Assembly (NCBI GenBank): GCA_017792465.1
Contig: CP051234.1
Location: 4,186,501 to 4,250,500 of the forward strand
Direction of reading: 5' to 3'
Source: Filomicrobium sp.
GTDB taxonomy: Bacteria > Pseudomonadota > Alphaproteobacteria > Rhizobiales > Hyphomicrobiaceae
Length of the DNA: 64,000 bases
In this document: positions 18,156-27,779 of the stretch, piece by piece
Position numbering within the stretch: the stretch's first letter is position 1
How the letters are laid out: each line of letters opens with the position of its first letter
Position numbers and translations under genes: made by a program
The notes under the pieces: model-generated
Told to the model about the DNA's origin: nothing
The model's database searches: none
Seen by the model: only the letters and a program-made list of their open reading frames with translations

Positions 18156-20075
18156 ATGTCAAATGCACAAGGAAAAAGGCCTGCCGGCTTCCCGCCGCAG
18201 CAAGCTTATCCTGACGACCGCGCTCCTTATGGTCAGCCGGAAGCAGATCCTTACGCGCAGCATCCGCAATCGGGCCGTCCGGCCGGTCAGGGCTGGCCGC
18301 CGCAGGAGCCGCAGCCGGATTGGGGTCAGCAAGGTGGTCAGGCAGGCTATCCGCAAGGCTGGGATCAGCAAGACCCGACAACGGGCCGGCCCGCCTATCG
18401 CCAGCCCTCCTACCCGACGCAACAGCAACCTCCTCAGCAGCAGGCGGGTTATCCGTCCTACGCTCCGCAGGATCAGGGCGGTTATCCAGAAGACGGTTAT
18501 CGCTATCCCAACGAGCCGGGCGCTGTTTCTGAAGATCCATATTCGCGGCCGACGCTGCGGCGCGGGGATGCCAATTCCTATGCCGGGCAGTTCGACGATT
18601 ACGCCCCGCAGCCTCCCGAAGCCAACCCGCAAGGGCAGCCGGGTTATGGCGGTGGGCATCCGCAATACCAGCCTGAACCGCAGCTCAGAGGTCCGACGTA
18701 CGAGGACTGGCAGCGCGCGCAGGAGCAAGCGTCCTATTCCGATCAGAGTCAGTACCCGGAAACGGGCTATTCGAACGGTTATGGTCAGGAACCGGCGGGA
18801 TACGATCCGCGCGGGGGCTGGCCTGAGCCGTCGCTGGGTGGCGCGAACGGAAGTTCGGACGCCTATGGAGAGGAGAGCTACGGCCAGCAGGGCTATCCGC
18901 AGCAGGGCTGGGGCCAGCAGCAGACCGATCCTTACGCCCAGCAGCCGGGCGCCTACCAAGGCGATGCCTACGGCCAGCAGGGCGATCCTTTCGGAGTTGA
19001 AGATCCATATGCCTATCCGCCGCAGGGTGGACATTACGGCGGGCAGTTGGCGCCGGAACTCGCTGTTGCCGGTCAGCAGATCGCAGCCACCGACGAAGAG
19101 GATGACGATTACGAGGATGATGACGCGGCGCCTCAGGGCCGCTCGCGGTTGCTCATGGTCGTTGGAGCGCTGGTTGGCGCTGTCGTGATCGGCGGCGGCT
19201 TGGCCTACGGTTACAAAAGCTTTGTTGGCGGCGGCGAGAGCAAGATTTCGTCACGGCCGCCGGTTGTGCGTGGAGACGGTCTGGCGAGCAAGGCGCGTCC
19301 ATCCGATCCGGGCGGCCGCAAGTTTGAAAATGCCGATTCCAAAGTGCTGAAGCGGATCAGCAACCAGGGCCGCTCAGCGGGCGACGAAAACGGCGGTCCG
19401 CGCCGCGTGTCGACGATGATGATCGGCCGGAACGGTCAGGTTGTGAACCAGGGCCAGGCGCCGTTGCCATCCAGCGAGCCGCCAGTAAACCCAGTCGTTT
19501 CGGTGCCGGGATTGACGGTCGTCGATGGATTCGCAGGACAGCGGGCGGCTGCCGAACAGCATCAGCGCCAGTTGGCTGCAGCTCGGGGCCAGAAACCGAT
19601 CGTGGTGACGCCGCCGAAAACGGCAGGCAGTTCGCTTTCGCCGGTTCGCTCGGCTTCGGTGAAGAAGACGACGCCACCGGTCTCGGTGCAGGTGCCGAAG
19701 ACGCAGCCGAGGCAAAAGGTGGCGCGTGCGGCGCCGACCACGAAAACGCGTCCGAGTGCGCCGACGACCCGGAAAACGAGCCCGCCGATCGCACCTAGCT
19801 CATCGGGTGGCAAAGGGTATGTCGCGGTGCTTGCGTCGTTGCCTGTCTCTGGTAGCAGCCGTCTGGATGCTTTGAAGCGGTTTGCCGACATCCAGCAGAA
19901 CTATGGCACGGTTCTGGCCAATCGCACGCCTGATGTGCGCGAAGCCAATCTGGGGTCCAAAGGTCGATATCACCGGCTGATGGTGGGGCCGCCGTCCTCG
20001 AAGGAAAGTGCGGCGCAATTGTGCAAGCAGCTCAAGAGTGCCGGGTATCCGAGCTGCTGGATCACGACCTACTGA
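18156..20075 (+). CDS. Bitopic SPOR-domain protein, FtsN-like, with long Gln/Gly/Tyr/Pro-rich N-terminus
   Basis: The ATG at 18156 follows GAGGGG and gives 639 residues. Residues 1-310 are low-complexity, rich in Q, G, Y and P with loose repeats such as GYPQQGWGQQ. An acidic patch (about 312-322) precedes a single membrane helix (about 331-352). A basic, Pro/Thr-rich linker follows, and a SPOR domain (about 552-639) ends the protein. With N-in topology the low-complexity part is cytoplasmic and SPOR periplasmic, where such domains bind denuded septal peptidoglycan. The position between argS and nagZ fits alphaproteobacterial FtsN analogs. The division role is inference; the domain layout is clear. 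Confidence 0.85.
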   Translation: MSNAQGKRPAGFPPQQAYPDDRAPYGQPEADPYAQHPQSGRPAGQGWPPQEPQPDWGQQGGQAGYPQGWDQQDPTTGRPAYRQPSYPTQQQPPQQQAGYPSYAPQDQGGYPEDGYRYPNEPGAVSEDPYSRPTLRRGDANSYAGQFDDYAPQPPEANPQGQPGYGGGHPQYQPEPQLRGPTYEDWQRAQEQASYSDQSQYPETGYSNGYGQEPAGYDPRGGWPEPSLGGANGSSDAYGEESYGQQGYPQQGWGQQQTDPYAQQPGAYQGDAYGQQGDPFGVEDPYAYPPQGGHYGGQLAPELAVAGQQIAATDEEDDDYEDDDAAPQGRSRLLMVVGALVGAVVIGGGLAYGYKSFVGGGESKISSRPPVVRGDGLASKARPSDPGGRKFENADSKVLKRISNQGRSAGDENGGPRRVSTMMIGRNGQVVNQGQAPLPSSEPPVNPVVSVPGLTVVDGFAGQRAAAEQHQRQLAAARGQKPIVVTPPKTAGSSLSPVRSASVKKTTPPVSVQVPKTQPRQKVARAAPTTKTRPSAPTTRKTSPPIAPSSSGGKGYVAVLASLPVSGSSRLDALKRFADIQQNYGTVLANRTPDVREANLGSKGRYHRLMVGPPSSKESAAQLCKQLKSAGYPSCWITTY

Positions 20076-20087
20076 TCGCGCCCATTA

Positions 20088-21095
20088 ATGCGTTCTGCTC
20101 TCATAACAGGCCTCGCCGGCGATCGCCTCAGCGCCGATGAAAGAAGCTTCCTGGCTGAAACCAAACCAGCCGGGATCATTCTGTTTGCACGCAATTGCCA
20201 AGGTGCAGAGCAGATTAAAGCTCTGGTGGCTGATGCCGTCAAGGCGATCGGCGCCGACGATGTGCTCGTGCTGATCGATCAGGAAGGCGGGCGCGTGCAG
20301 CGGATCCGTCCGCCGCTTGGCCGGGCTTTGCCGCCGGCGCGCGCGTTCGGTGCGCTTCATGCCGACGATCCGGAGCTGGCAATTGCGGCCGCGCGGCACG
20401 TCTTTCAACTTCTTGCCAATGACTTGCGCGCGCTGGGCATCAACACCGATTGTGCGCCGGTTCTCGATACACCGGTGCCTGGGGCGGATGGGATCATCGG
20501 CGACAGGGCCTATGGGGATACCGCCAGGCCAATCATCGCGCTCGGGCGAGCCGTCGCCGAGGGCTTGATGGATGGCGGCGTCGTTCCCGTCATCAAGCAT
20601 ATTCCCGGTCACGGCCGTGCGACGTGCGACAGCCATTTGGCACTGCCGGTTGTTGAAGAGGCAGCCGGTGTCCTCAACGAAACCGATTTCGAGCCGTTCC
20701 GGGCGCTTGCCGATCTCCCATCGGCAATGACGGCGCATGTCGTCTATAGCTCGATCGATAATGAGGCTCCGGCGACGACATCCCGGATTGTCATCGAAGG
20801 CGTGATCCGCAGCCATATCGGGTTCGGCGGCCTTTTGATGAGCGATGATTTGTCGATGAAGGCGTTACGCGGACCGATGCGCGAACGTGCAGAATCGTGC
20901 ATTTCAGCAGGCTGTGACATCGCTTTGCACTGCAATGGCGAGATGGAAGAGATGCTTGCGGCGGCCGAAGGCGTGCCGGAGCTTGCCGGCTCCAGTTTGC
21001 AAAGATTCCAGGCGGCGTGGAATATCACGCAAAAGCAAGGCACTGTGGATGTTGCCGAAGCCGAAGCGGCGCTGGAGAAGCTTTTGCTCGGCTAA
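20088..21095 (+). CDS. nagZ: Beta-N-acetylhexosaminidase (peptidoglycan recycling)
   Basis: NagZ removes GlcNAc from recycled anhydro-muropeptides in the cytoplasm. The 335-residue GH3 protein has the diagnostic KHIPGHGRATCDSH loop (170-183), with His175 and Asp181 forming the general acid/base dyad, and the nucleophile in SDDLSM (252-257). There is no signal peptide, as expected. It begins 12 bp after the SPOR gene, so the two are almost certainly one transcript. Confidence 0.94.
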   Translation: MRSALITGLAGDRLSADERSFLAETKPAGIILFARNCQGAEQIKALVADAVKAIGADDVLVLIDQEGGRVQRIRPPLGRALPPARAFGALHADDPELAIAAARHVFQLLANDLRALGINTDCAPVLDTPVPGADGIIGDRAYGDTARPIIALGRAVAEGLMDGGVVPVIKHIPGHGRATCDSHLALPVVEEAAGVLNETDFEPFRALADLPSAMTAHVVYSSIDNEAPATTSRIVIEGVIRSHIGFGGLLMSDDLSMKALRGPMRERAESCISAGCDIALHCNGEMEEMLAAAEGVPELAGSSLQRFQAAWNITQKQGTVDVAEAEAALEKLLLG

Positions 21096-21210
21096 CCCCC
21101 GCGTTCTTTGTCGCGTTGCGTTCGCGCGCCTTCGAAATTCGGGGCGTTGAGAGCCAGATTGCGATCCGGTCTGGCCATTTCGAACTTTGGGCCTGAGGTT
21201 TTGGGACGAT

Positions 21211-22110
21211 ATGGCGATGAGCGACGACGATCACAAAAAGGGCGAGCCATCGACCGGGTTAGAGGGCGCCGATGCCGATGGAGCAGTGGCTGCGGCTGTT
21301 GACGAGGACTGGGATCGCAAGGAACGCTTCGATGTCGCGCCGGTGGATTTCGATGGGCTGTTTGTCGATGTCGGCGGCTTCGAGGGGCCGCTTGATCTCC
21401 TCTTGGCGCTGGCGCGGACGCATAAAGTCGATCTAGCCAATATCTCGGTTCTGGCTCTGGCCGAGCAGTATCTGAAGTTCATCGAGGAAGCGCGCCAACT
21501 GAAGCTTGAGGTTGCGGCTGAATATCTCGTCATGGCGGCCTGGCTGGCGTTTTTGAAATCGAAGCTTCTCCTTCCGAAAGAGGAGATGGCCGAAGAGGTC
21601 GCCACGGCAGAAGACATGGCCCAGCGGCTCGCTTTCCGGCTGATGCGGCTTGAAGCCATGCGTGAGCGGGCGGCGGCCTTGATGACGCGGGCGCGCTATG
21701 GCCGGGACGTTTTCGGGCGCGGTAATCCGGACAAGATGGCGACCATCCGGCATCGCGTCTGGGGGGCGAACCTCAATGATCTGCTGCAGGCTTATGCGTC
21801 TGCGAGGCAGAAGACCGCCAAGGTGGTTCATACCGTCAAGGCGCGGAAGGTGTGGTCGATCAAGGAGGCGCGCAATCAGCTGCAACGGCTGATTGGGCGT
21901 GCAATTCCGGGGTCGTGGGCCGATTTCGACGCCTTCTTGATGACGTTCCTGCCGCCGGAACATGAGGAAGCGCGGACTGTGCGGGCGAGTTCGTTCGGTG
22001 CGACGCTGGAAATGGCGCGGGAGGGGCTTGTCGAATTGCGCCAGGATGGGCCGTTCGCTCCGATCATGATGCGTCGGAAGGACAGCGAAGATTGGGAGCG
22101 CGTGAAATGA
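21211..22110 (+). CDS. scpA: Segregation and condensation protein A (kleisin)
   Basis: ScpA is the kleisin that bridges the SMC heads in the chromosome-condensing complex. The sequence has an acidic lead-in of about 35 residues, then the conserved N-terminal domain FEGPLDLLLALARTHKVDLANI followed by EYLVMAAWLAFLKSKLLLP, and a C-terminal winged-helix part. Candidate starts are ATG 21211, ATG 21217 or an upstream in-frame start at 21187; I prefer 21211, near GGGA. Its stop overlaps the scpB start in an ATGA, so the two subunits are translationally coupled. Confidence 0.92.
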   Translation: MAMSDDDHKKGEPSTGLEGADADGAVAAAVDEDWDRKERFDVAPVDFDGLFVDVGGFEGPLDLLLALARTHKVDLANISVLALAEQYLKFIEEARQLKLEVAAEYLVMAAWLAFLKSKLLLPKEEMAEEVATAEDMAQRLAFRLMRLEAMRERAAALMTRARYGRDVFGRGNPDKMATIRHRVWGANLNDLLQAYASARQKTAKVVHTVKARKVWSIKEARNQLQRLIGRAIPGSWADFDAFLMTFLPPEHEEARTVRASSFGATLEMAREGLVELRQDGPFAPIMMRRKDSEDWERVK

Positions 22111-23027
22111 GCGGCGGCGAAGACGAAGTTGAACGCAGCCGGGGCCCGAATCTGCGCCTCGTCAGCGATAGCAGCGATTCACGTGAAACCGCTCAGGGCG
22201 TTGAACCTGTCGCCGATCACGGGGAAGACGCCGAAGAGGCTGGCCGCGAGGAGGAGATCCTGACGCCGCCAAGCGATGATCTGCACGAGCAAAACTTGCG
22301 CGTCCTCGAAGCCTTGCTGTTTGCAAGTTCGTCGTCGATGACGGCCAACAAGCTGGCTGAGGCGCTGCCGCCTGGCGAAGATCCGCTGCCGTTGTTGATG
22401 GAACTGCAGCAACGCTATGAAAAGCGCGGGGTCAATCTTGTGCGCGTTGCCGGGCGCTGGGCGTTCCGAACCGCGGATGATCTTGGCTATCTTTTGAAGC
22501 GCGAAGTCGTCGATGAGCGGCGACTGTCGAAGGCGGCGCTCGAAACGCTGTCGATCATTGCCTATCACCAGCCGGTGACGCGGGCGGAAATCGAGGAGAT
22601 CAGGGGCGTTTCGACGTCGGCGGGGACGCTGGATATCCTGCTTGAGACCGAATGGATCAAGCCACGCGGCCGGCGCCGGGCTCCGGGGCGGCCGGTGACC
22701 TACGGCACAACCGAGCAATTCCTTGAACATTTCGGGCTCGATAGCGTCGCCGATCTGCCGGGGCTGGGTGAATTGCGCGGTGCTGGCTTGTTGTCGTCGC
22801 AGCTTCCGCCGGACTTTGTGGTTCCGCAGCCGACCGACGTTGCGGCGCTGATGCCCGACGAATTGCCCCTTGAAGATGAGGAAGAACAATCCGAGTTTAA
22901 TCTTGACGATGATGGTGTAGAATTGGATGCCGATGCAAGTGTTGGCGAGGATGAGGTCTTGGAGGGTAGTGGAGAGCCCGGGGCCGCTGATTCTGAGCCG
23001 TCGGCTTCGGGAGAACAGAAGGCTTGA
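22107..23027 (+). CDS. scpB: Segregation and condensation protein B
   Basis: ScpB dimers bind ScpA and regulate the SMC complex. The ATG at 22107 overlaps the scpA stop. The 306-residue protein has a long acidic N-terminal extension (about 1-60), two winged-helix domains with the signatures LEALLFASSS and KAALETLSIIAYHQPVTRAEIEEIRG, and an acidic, unstructured tail of about 70 residues. The core matches the family well; the acidic extensions are longer than in typical ScpB. Confidence 0.93.
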   Translation: MSGGEDEVERSRGPNLRLVSDSSDSRETAQGVEPVADHGEDAEEAGREEEILTPPSDDLHEQNLRVLEALLFASSSSMTANKLAEALPPGEDPLPLLMELQQRYEKRGVNLVRVAGRWAFRTADDLGYLLKREVVDERRLSKAALETLSIIAYHQPVTRAEIEEIRGVSTSAGTLDILLETEWIKPRGRRRAPGRPVTYGTTEQFLEHFGLDSVADLPGLGELRGAGLLSSQLPPDFVVPQPTDVAALMPDELPLEDEEEQSEFNLDDDGVELDADASVGEDEVLEGSGEPGAADSEPSASGEQKA

Positions 23028-23081
23028 TCGCGGTGAATTGGAAACGGGGGGCGGCCGGCGCTGAGTACGACCAGGGCTGGC

Positions 23082-24338
23082 GTGGCGAATGGCCTAGGTG
23101 TTTTCCAATCTGCTGCATGGGACTTGCGCATTCGCTGCGCGGAGACCAGTTTGCGCCGGATTATACTGGATTTGAAGAAAAGGGCGGTCTCGTTGCAGTG
23201 GCGTGAATGGGTTTCCCGGCAGTTCAACGACGAGCCGACCGAGCATGCCGAGGATATCGGTGGGCGCGCGGTTGTCACGTTTGCGGCCCGGCTGACCTTC
23301 GAGGGGGTCGAGCGTCGCTACGGAGACTACTTCGCACTGAGGCATGTCGACCTCGATATCGAGCCGGGCGAGGTCGTTTGTCTTCTGGGGCCGTCGGGCT
23401 GCGGGAAGACAACGCTACTCCGGATCGCTTCGGGGATCGAAAAGCCGACCAGCGGCCAGGTTCTGATCAACGGACGGCAGGTTGCCGGGCCGGACGTCTT
23501 CGTGCCACCGGAGAAGCGCTCCGTTGGCTTGATGTTCCAGGATTTCGCGCTCTTTCCGCATCTGACCGTCCTGGAGAACGTAGCGTTCGGCTTGAAAGGG
23601 TCTCCCAAAGAGGAGGCTAAGCGCGAGGCACTTGGGGTGTTGTCGCGCGTTGGCTTATTGAAGCTTGCCAGTGCCTATCCGCACACGCTTTCGGGCGGCC
23701 AGCAGCAGCGGGTCGCCTTGGCGCGCGCAATCGTTCCACGCCCGTCGGTGATGCTGATGGACGAGCCTTTTTCGGGCCTTGATGTCCAACTTCGCGACTC
23801 CATGCAGGAACAGACGCTCGGGTTGCTGCGCGAAACGCGGGCGACTTCGCTGATCGTCACGCACAATCCGGAAGAAGCCATGCGGCTCGGGGATCGGGTG
23901 GCCGTCATGTGTGCCGGTCGGGTGGTGCAGTCTGGCAAAGCCGAAGAGCTTTACGATCACCCTGCCGATCTTTTCGTGGCGCGGCTATTTTCCGAGATTA
24001 ATGAGGTCGACTACCAGGTTCAGGGTGGAGCAATCGATACGCCGATTGGCCGGCTGCCGGTTCCCGACACGATTACGGACGGCGAACGGGCGGTGTTATG
24101 CGTCAGAGAGCGCGGGGTCGAGGTCAACCGGAACGGACAGGGGCTGCCGGGGCGCGTTCTGCACGTGCGTTTCCTGGGCGATATCGACTTATTGGAGATC
24201 GGAGTCCAGGGTTTCGATGTGCCGTTAAGGGTGCGAACGCCGCATTTCACGCAATGGGCGCGAGGAGCCGAAGTCGGTGTCGAGATTGATCCGGAACGGG
24301 CGTTAGTTTTTGCCGACAGTGGTGCCGATGTGGCCTGA
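23082..24338 (+). CDS. ABC transporter ATPase of the Fe(III)/spermidine (FbpC/PotA-like) type
   Basis: The ATPase has Walker A GPSGCGKTT (residues 103-111), signature LSGGQ (203-207), Walker B with MLMDEP (224-229) and switch His263, then a C-terminal TOBE-like beta domain (from about 310). This build is that of importer ATPases for iron, spermidine or other solutes. No permease or binding-protein gene is adjacent, so it is an orphan subunit. The start is uncertain: the first 65 residues from the GTG at 23082 have no counterpart in the family, but no good internal ATG or GTG precedes the core. Between scpB and tatA it may share their transcript. Confidence 0.82.
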   Translation: MANGLGVFQSAAWDLRIRCAETSLRRIILDLKKRAVSLQWREWVSRQFNDEPTEHAEDIGGRAVVTFAARLTFEGVERRYGDYFALRHVDLDIEPGEVVCLLGPSGCGKTTLLRIASGIEKPTSGQVLINGRQVAGPDVFVPPEKRSVGLMFQDFALFPHLTVLENVAFGLKGSPKEEAKREALGVLSRVGLLKLASAYPHTLSGGQQQRVALARAIVPRPSVMLMDEPFSGLDVQLRDSMQEQTLGLLRETRATSLIVTHNPEEAMRLGDRVAVMCAGRVVQSGKAEELYDHPADLFVARLFSEINEVDYQVQGGAIDTPIGRLPVPDTITDGERAVLCVRERGVEVNRNGQGLPGRVLHVRFLGDIDLLEIGVQGFDVPLRVRTPHFTQWARGAEVGVEIDPERALVFADSGADVA

Positions 24339-24462
24339 TTTCAAGGGTTTAGCGGAGCGATAACGTTAAGGTCGCGACCTTGCCGGGACTTGCGCTTTTG
24401 TGCGATAGTCTTAAATCAACAAGTCATTGAAGCAGCAAAGTCTGCATAGGAGCTCAGAACTT

Positions 24463-24693
24463 ATGGGTACATTCAGCGTCACGCACTGGATTATTCTCCT
24501 GGTGATTGTCGTTTTGCTGTTTGGTAGCGGCCGGATTTCTTCCGTGATGGCGGATGTTGCCAAGGGCATCAAAAGCTTCAAGAAGGGCATGGCTGACGAC
24601 GATGACGAGCAGCCCAAGTCCAAAGACAACGGGACGACGATCGAGCATCAAGCTTCGCCGAAGTCTGAAACCCAGACGACGAAGGCCGGTTGA
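24463..24693 (+). CDS. tatA: Twin-arginine translocase subunit TatA
   Basis: The ATG at 24463 follows AGGAG and gives 76 residues: a short periplasmic N-terminus, one membrane helix (about 7-21), the hinge FGSGR, an amphipathic helix ending in GIKSFKKGM, and a charged tail. This is the pore-forming Tat subunit. The KLP motif after the hinge is replaced by [12 protein letters not shown], a variant I know from alphaproteobacteria. It is followed by tatB after 168 bp, which contains a hairpin. Confidence 0.93.
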   Translation: MGTFSVTHWIILLVIVVLLFGSGRISSVMADVAKGIKSFKKGMADDDDEQPKSKDNGTTIEHQASPKSETQTTKAG

Positions 24694-24760
24694 AAGGGGC
24701 GGCAGAAAGGGTCGATCGATCCTCTGCGCCCGCCCGATTAACGGGATGGCTGAACATGTG

Positions 24761-24796
24761 CCGGCGCGATGTGCCGGCTTCTCCTTTTCTTGACCG
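24761..24796 (+). terminator. Possible attenuator hairpin between tatA and tatB
   Basis: GCCGGC at 24761-24766 and GCCGGC at 24774-24779 form a 6-bp stem with a 7-base loop, followed by a pyrimidine-rich run TTCTCCTTTTCTT. It is weaker than a classic terminator. In this place it could lower tatBC expression relative to tatA, which is needed in excess. Confidence 0.4.
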
Positions 24797-24861
24797 GCAA
24801 GTTTGATTAACGGCCACTCGGCTTTGGGCTTGCACGGTTTAACTGGTCACCTGCAGACGAC

Positions 24862-25380
24862 ATGTTCGATATCGGTTGGAGCGAGATCCTGATCATCGGC
24901 GTCCTGGCTCTCATTGTTGTGGGGCCGAAGGACATGCCGGTGCTGCTACGCGCCGTCGGCAAATATCTGGGCATCATCCGCAAGCAGGCGGCGGAATTTC
25001 GTTCGCAATTCGATGAAGCGCTGCGCGAAACCGAGTTCGACCAGATCCGCAAGGATATGACTGGCTTGAAGGACGACATCTCAAGCACTGTGCATCAGGC
25101 CAGTAAGCAGATCGAAAAAGATCTCGACGTCGATAAGCCTGTCAGCACCAGCACCGCGCTTAAGAATGAGCCGGAAACCTCTGCGACCGGCAGCAATGGC
25201 GCCGCGAGCCCGGCAGATCAGTCGCAACCCGAGCGCGACGATGTCGCCGATTGGGCGAGCGCCGATGAGGTCGGACCTGAAAAGGCCCCGGCGGCGGCGA
25301 GCGATGCCAACGGCGTCAAACTGCCGGAAGAGCCTCAGCCGGTGCAGGCTTCGACCGATGTGAAAAGCGGGGCTCAGTAG
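24862..25380 (+). CDS. tatB: Twin-arginine translocase subunit TatB
   Basis: The 172-residue protein begins MFDIGWSEILIIG, the typical TatB start, with one membrane helix, a VVGPKDMPVLLR hinge and a long amphipathic helix to about residue 75. The C-terminal 90 residues are polar and disordered. TatB with TatC forms the receptor for twin-arginine signal peptides. The tatC start lies 3 bp after its stop. Confidence 0.94.
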   Translation: MFDIGWSEILIIGVLALIVVGPKDMPVLLRAVGKYLGIIRKQAAEFRSQFDEALRETEFDQIRKDMTGLKDDISSTVHQASKQIEKDLDVDKPVSTSTALKNEPETSATGSNGAASPADQSQPERDDVADWASADEVGPEKAPAAASDANGVKLPEEPQPVQASTDVKSGAQ

Positions 25381-25383
25381 TCG

Positions 25384-26193
25384 ATGGCCGATACGGTTGA
25401 TGGGGGTCGGCGGGACGACGAGATCGAGGCCTCCAAAGCGCCCTTGATGGAGCATTTGATCGAGTTGCGGCAGCGGCTGATATATTCGGTTGCCGCGTTC
25501 TTCGTGATGTTCCTGATGTGCTTTGCCGTTTCAAAGCAGATCTACAACATCCTTCTGTGGCCGTTCGTGAATGTCGTCGGGCCGGAAAACGCCAAGACCA
25601 TCTACACGCACCTCCTGGAAAAGTTCTTCGTCGATATCAAAGTGGCGATGTTCGGGGCGGCGTTTTTGTCATTCCCGGTCGTCGCGCTGCAGGTCTACAA
25701 GTTCGTTGCGCCTGGGCTCTACAAAAACGAGCGGGCGGCCTTCCGGCCATATCTCGTCGCGACTCCGCTGCTGTTCCTGCTTGGGGCGGCGATTGTTTAT
25801 TTCATCGCGATGCCGCTGCTGGTCCGGTTCTCGGTCGGTTTCGAGCAGGTTGCCGATGGGTCGCACGCCGCGATCGAATTGCTGCCGAAAGTCAGCGAAT
25901 ACCTGTCGCTGATCATGACGCTGATCATGGGCTTCGGCATCTGTTTCCAGCTGCCGGTGGTTTTGACGCTGCTCGCGCGTGCCGGGATCATCAATTCGGA
26001 AATCCTGATTACCGGGCGCAGATATGCGTTCTTGGGGATTTTCGCGGTGGCGGCCGTACTGACACCGCCGGATGCGATTTCGATGATCATCATGGCTTTG
26101 CCGACGTGCCTCCTCTATGAGGCCTCGATCTGGACTGTTAAATGGGTCGAGAAGAAAAAGACCGCCGAGGCAGACGAGGCGGACGACGACTGA
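25384..26193 (+). CDS. tatC: Twin-arginine translocase subunit TatC
   Basis: TatC is the core receptor in the inner membrane. The 269-residue protein shows the conserved N-terminal MEHLIELRQRL, six membrane helices, and the FVAPGLYKNERAAF loop between helices 2 and 3. The C-terminal tail is charged (KKKTAEADEADDD). It is closely spaced with tatB, indicating one operon. Confidence 0.95.
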   Translation: MADTVDGGRRDDEIEASKAPLMEHLIELRQRLIYSVAAFFVMFLMCFAVSKQIYNILLWPFVNVVGPENAKTIYTHLLEKFFVDIKVAMFGAAFLSFPVVALQVYKFVAPGLYKNERAAFRPYLVATPLLFLLGAAIVYFIAMPLLVRFSVGFEQVADGSHAAIELLPKVSEYLSLIMTLIMGFGICFQLPVVLTLLARAGIINSEILITGRRYAFLGIFAVAAVLTPPDAISMIIMALPTCLLYEASIWTVKWVEKKKTAEADEADDD

Positions 26194-26394
26194 GGTTTGT
26201 CAGTCTGATAGGCCGGTCTTCTGGTGTTTGCGGCGACGGGGGCGTTGCGCGCGCCTTTCGCCTTGCTCCCTCCGGTGCCTGAATTTCCATCGATACCCTA
26301 GAATGCGCCGATGGGCCGTCTGGACCGGGCGGAGCACTCGTCCTATAGCTCGGGGCAAATCACATAGCGAATTAGGACTGAGAGGCCGCATCCC

Positions 26395-27669
26395 GTGTTT
26401 GACATCAAATGGATCCGCGAAAATCCGGAAGCTTTCGATGCCGGTTTGAAGCGTCGTGGGCTGGAGCCTGTCGCGGGCGAGCTTATTGCGCTCGATGAGA
26501 AGCGCCGCGCGCACGTCACCAAGCTGCAGGAGATGCAGGGCCGCCGCAATGCCGCTTCGAAGGAAATCGGCAAGGCGATGGGGGCCAAGGACACCGAGCT
26601 TGCCGAGAAGCTGAAAGCCGAAGTGGCGACGCTGAAAGACGCGCTGCAGGCGGGCGAAGAAGACGAGCGGAAAATCAACGGCGAACTGACGGCGCGTCTG
26701 GCGGGGATCCCCAACCTGCCTCTCGAAGACGTTCCGGACGGCAAGGACGAAAACGATAACGTCGAAGTCCGCAAATGGGGTGAGCCGAAAAAGTTCGATT
26801 TCGCGCCCAAGCAGCATTTCGAAATCGGCGAGGGCCTCGGCCTCATGGATTTCGAAACGGCTGCCAAGATTTCGGGCGCGCGGTTTGTCGTTTTGAAAGG
26901 TGCGCTATCGCGGCTTGAGCGTGCGATTGCCTGCTTCATGCTCGACCTGCACACTGGCGAGAATGGCTACACCGAATATCTGCCGCCATTTCTGGTTCGC
27001 GATGAAGCGGCTTACGGCACCGGCAACCTGCCGAAGTTCGCCGAAGATCTGTTTCAGACGACGAACGGCTATTGGCTTATTCCAACCGCTGAAGTTTCGC
27101 TCACCAACATGGTGCGCGAAGATGTGCTGAGCACCGATCAGCTGCCGATGCGCTGTACGGCGTGGACGCCTTGCTATCGTTCGGAAGCCGGATCGGCTGG
27201 AAAAGATACGCGCGGCATGATCCGCCAGCACCAGTTCTCGAAAGTAGAACTCGTCTCGATCACGACGCCGGAACAATCGCTGGAAGAGCATGAGCGCATG
27301 ACGGCTTCGGCGGAAAAGGTGCTGCAGCAGCTTGAGATCCCCTACCGCACGATGCTGCTTTGCACGGGCGACATGGGCTTTGCCTCGCGCAAGACCTACG
27401 ACATCGAGGCATGGCTACCCGGTCAGGATACGTATCGGGAAATTTCGTCGTGCTCGGTGTGCGGTGATTTCCAGGCACGGCGCATGAACGCGCGCTATCG
27501 CGCCGGCGACAAGGAGCTGCGCTTCGTCCATACGCTGAACGGTTCGGGGCTTGCCGTGGGCCGCACGCTGGTTGCGATCCTGGAAAATTATCAACAGGCC
27601 GATGGGTCAGTTGTTATTCCTGAAGCACTTCGTCCCTATATGCGGGGTGAAGAGGTGATCAAGGCGTAG
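26395..27669 (+). CDS. serS: Seryl-tRNA synthetase
   Basis: The class II synthetase charges tRNA-Ser and tRNA-Sec. The start is a GTG at 26395 after GAGAGG, giving the family start [14 protein letters not shown]. Residues 30-105 form the coiled-coil arm that grips the long variable arm of tRNA-Ser. Motif 2 includes [15 protein letters not shown] (around 262-275) and motif 3 is [11 protein letters not shown] (around 382). At 424 residues its length is normal. It lies between tatC and surE as in related genomes. Confidence 0.96.
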   Translation: MFDIKWIRENPEAFDAGLKRRGLEPVAGELIALDEKRRAHVTKLQEMQGRRNAASKEIGKAMGAKDTELAEKLKAEVATLKDALQAGEEDERKINGELTARLAGIPNLPLEDVPDGKDENDNVEVRKWGEPKKFDFAPKQHFEIGEGLGLMDFETAAKISGARFVVLKGALSRLERAIACFMLDLHTGENGYTEYLPPFLVRDEAAYGTGNLPKFAEDLFQTTNGYWLIPTAEVSLTNMVREDVLSTDQLPMRCTAWTPCYRSEAGSAGKDTRGMIRQHQFSKVELVSITTPEQSLEEHERMTASAEKVLQQLEIPYRTMLLCTGDMGFASRKTYDIEAWLPGQDTYREISSCSVCGDFQARRMNARYRAGDKELRFVHTLNGSGLAVGRTLVAILENYQQADGSVVIPEALRPYMRGEEVIKA

Positions 27670-27779
27670 GTCGGGCTTTTGAAGTCTGGGCGTCCTGACG
27701 TTGCCGCGGCATCAGCTGTCTGGCGGGGCTTTGCCGGGATCTGCTGCTGCCACCGATCTTTTAACCCGGAGCGAACGCA

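Noticed and set aside
18200-19200. Alternative-frame long open frames in the SPOR gene's repeat region
   Set aside because: They arise from the biased Q/G/P/Y codons of the real frame and are Arg/Ser/Ile-rich nonsense.
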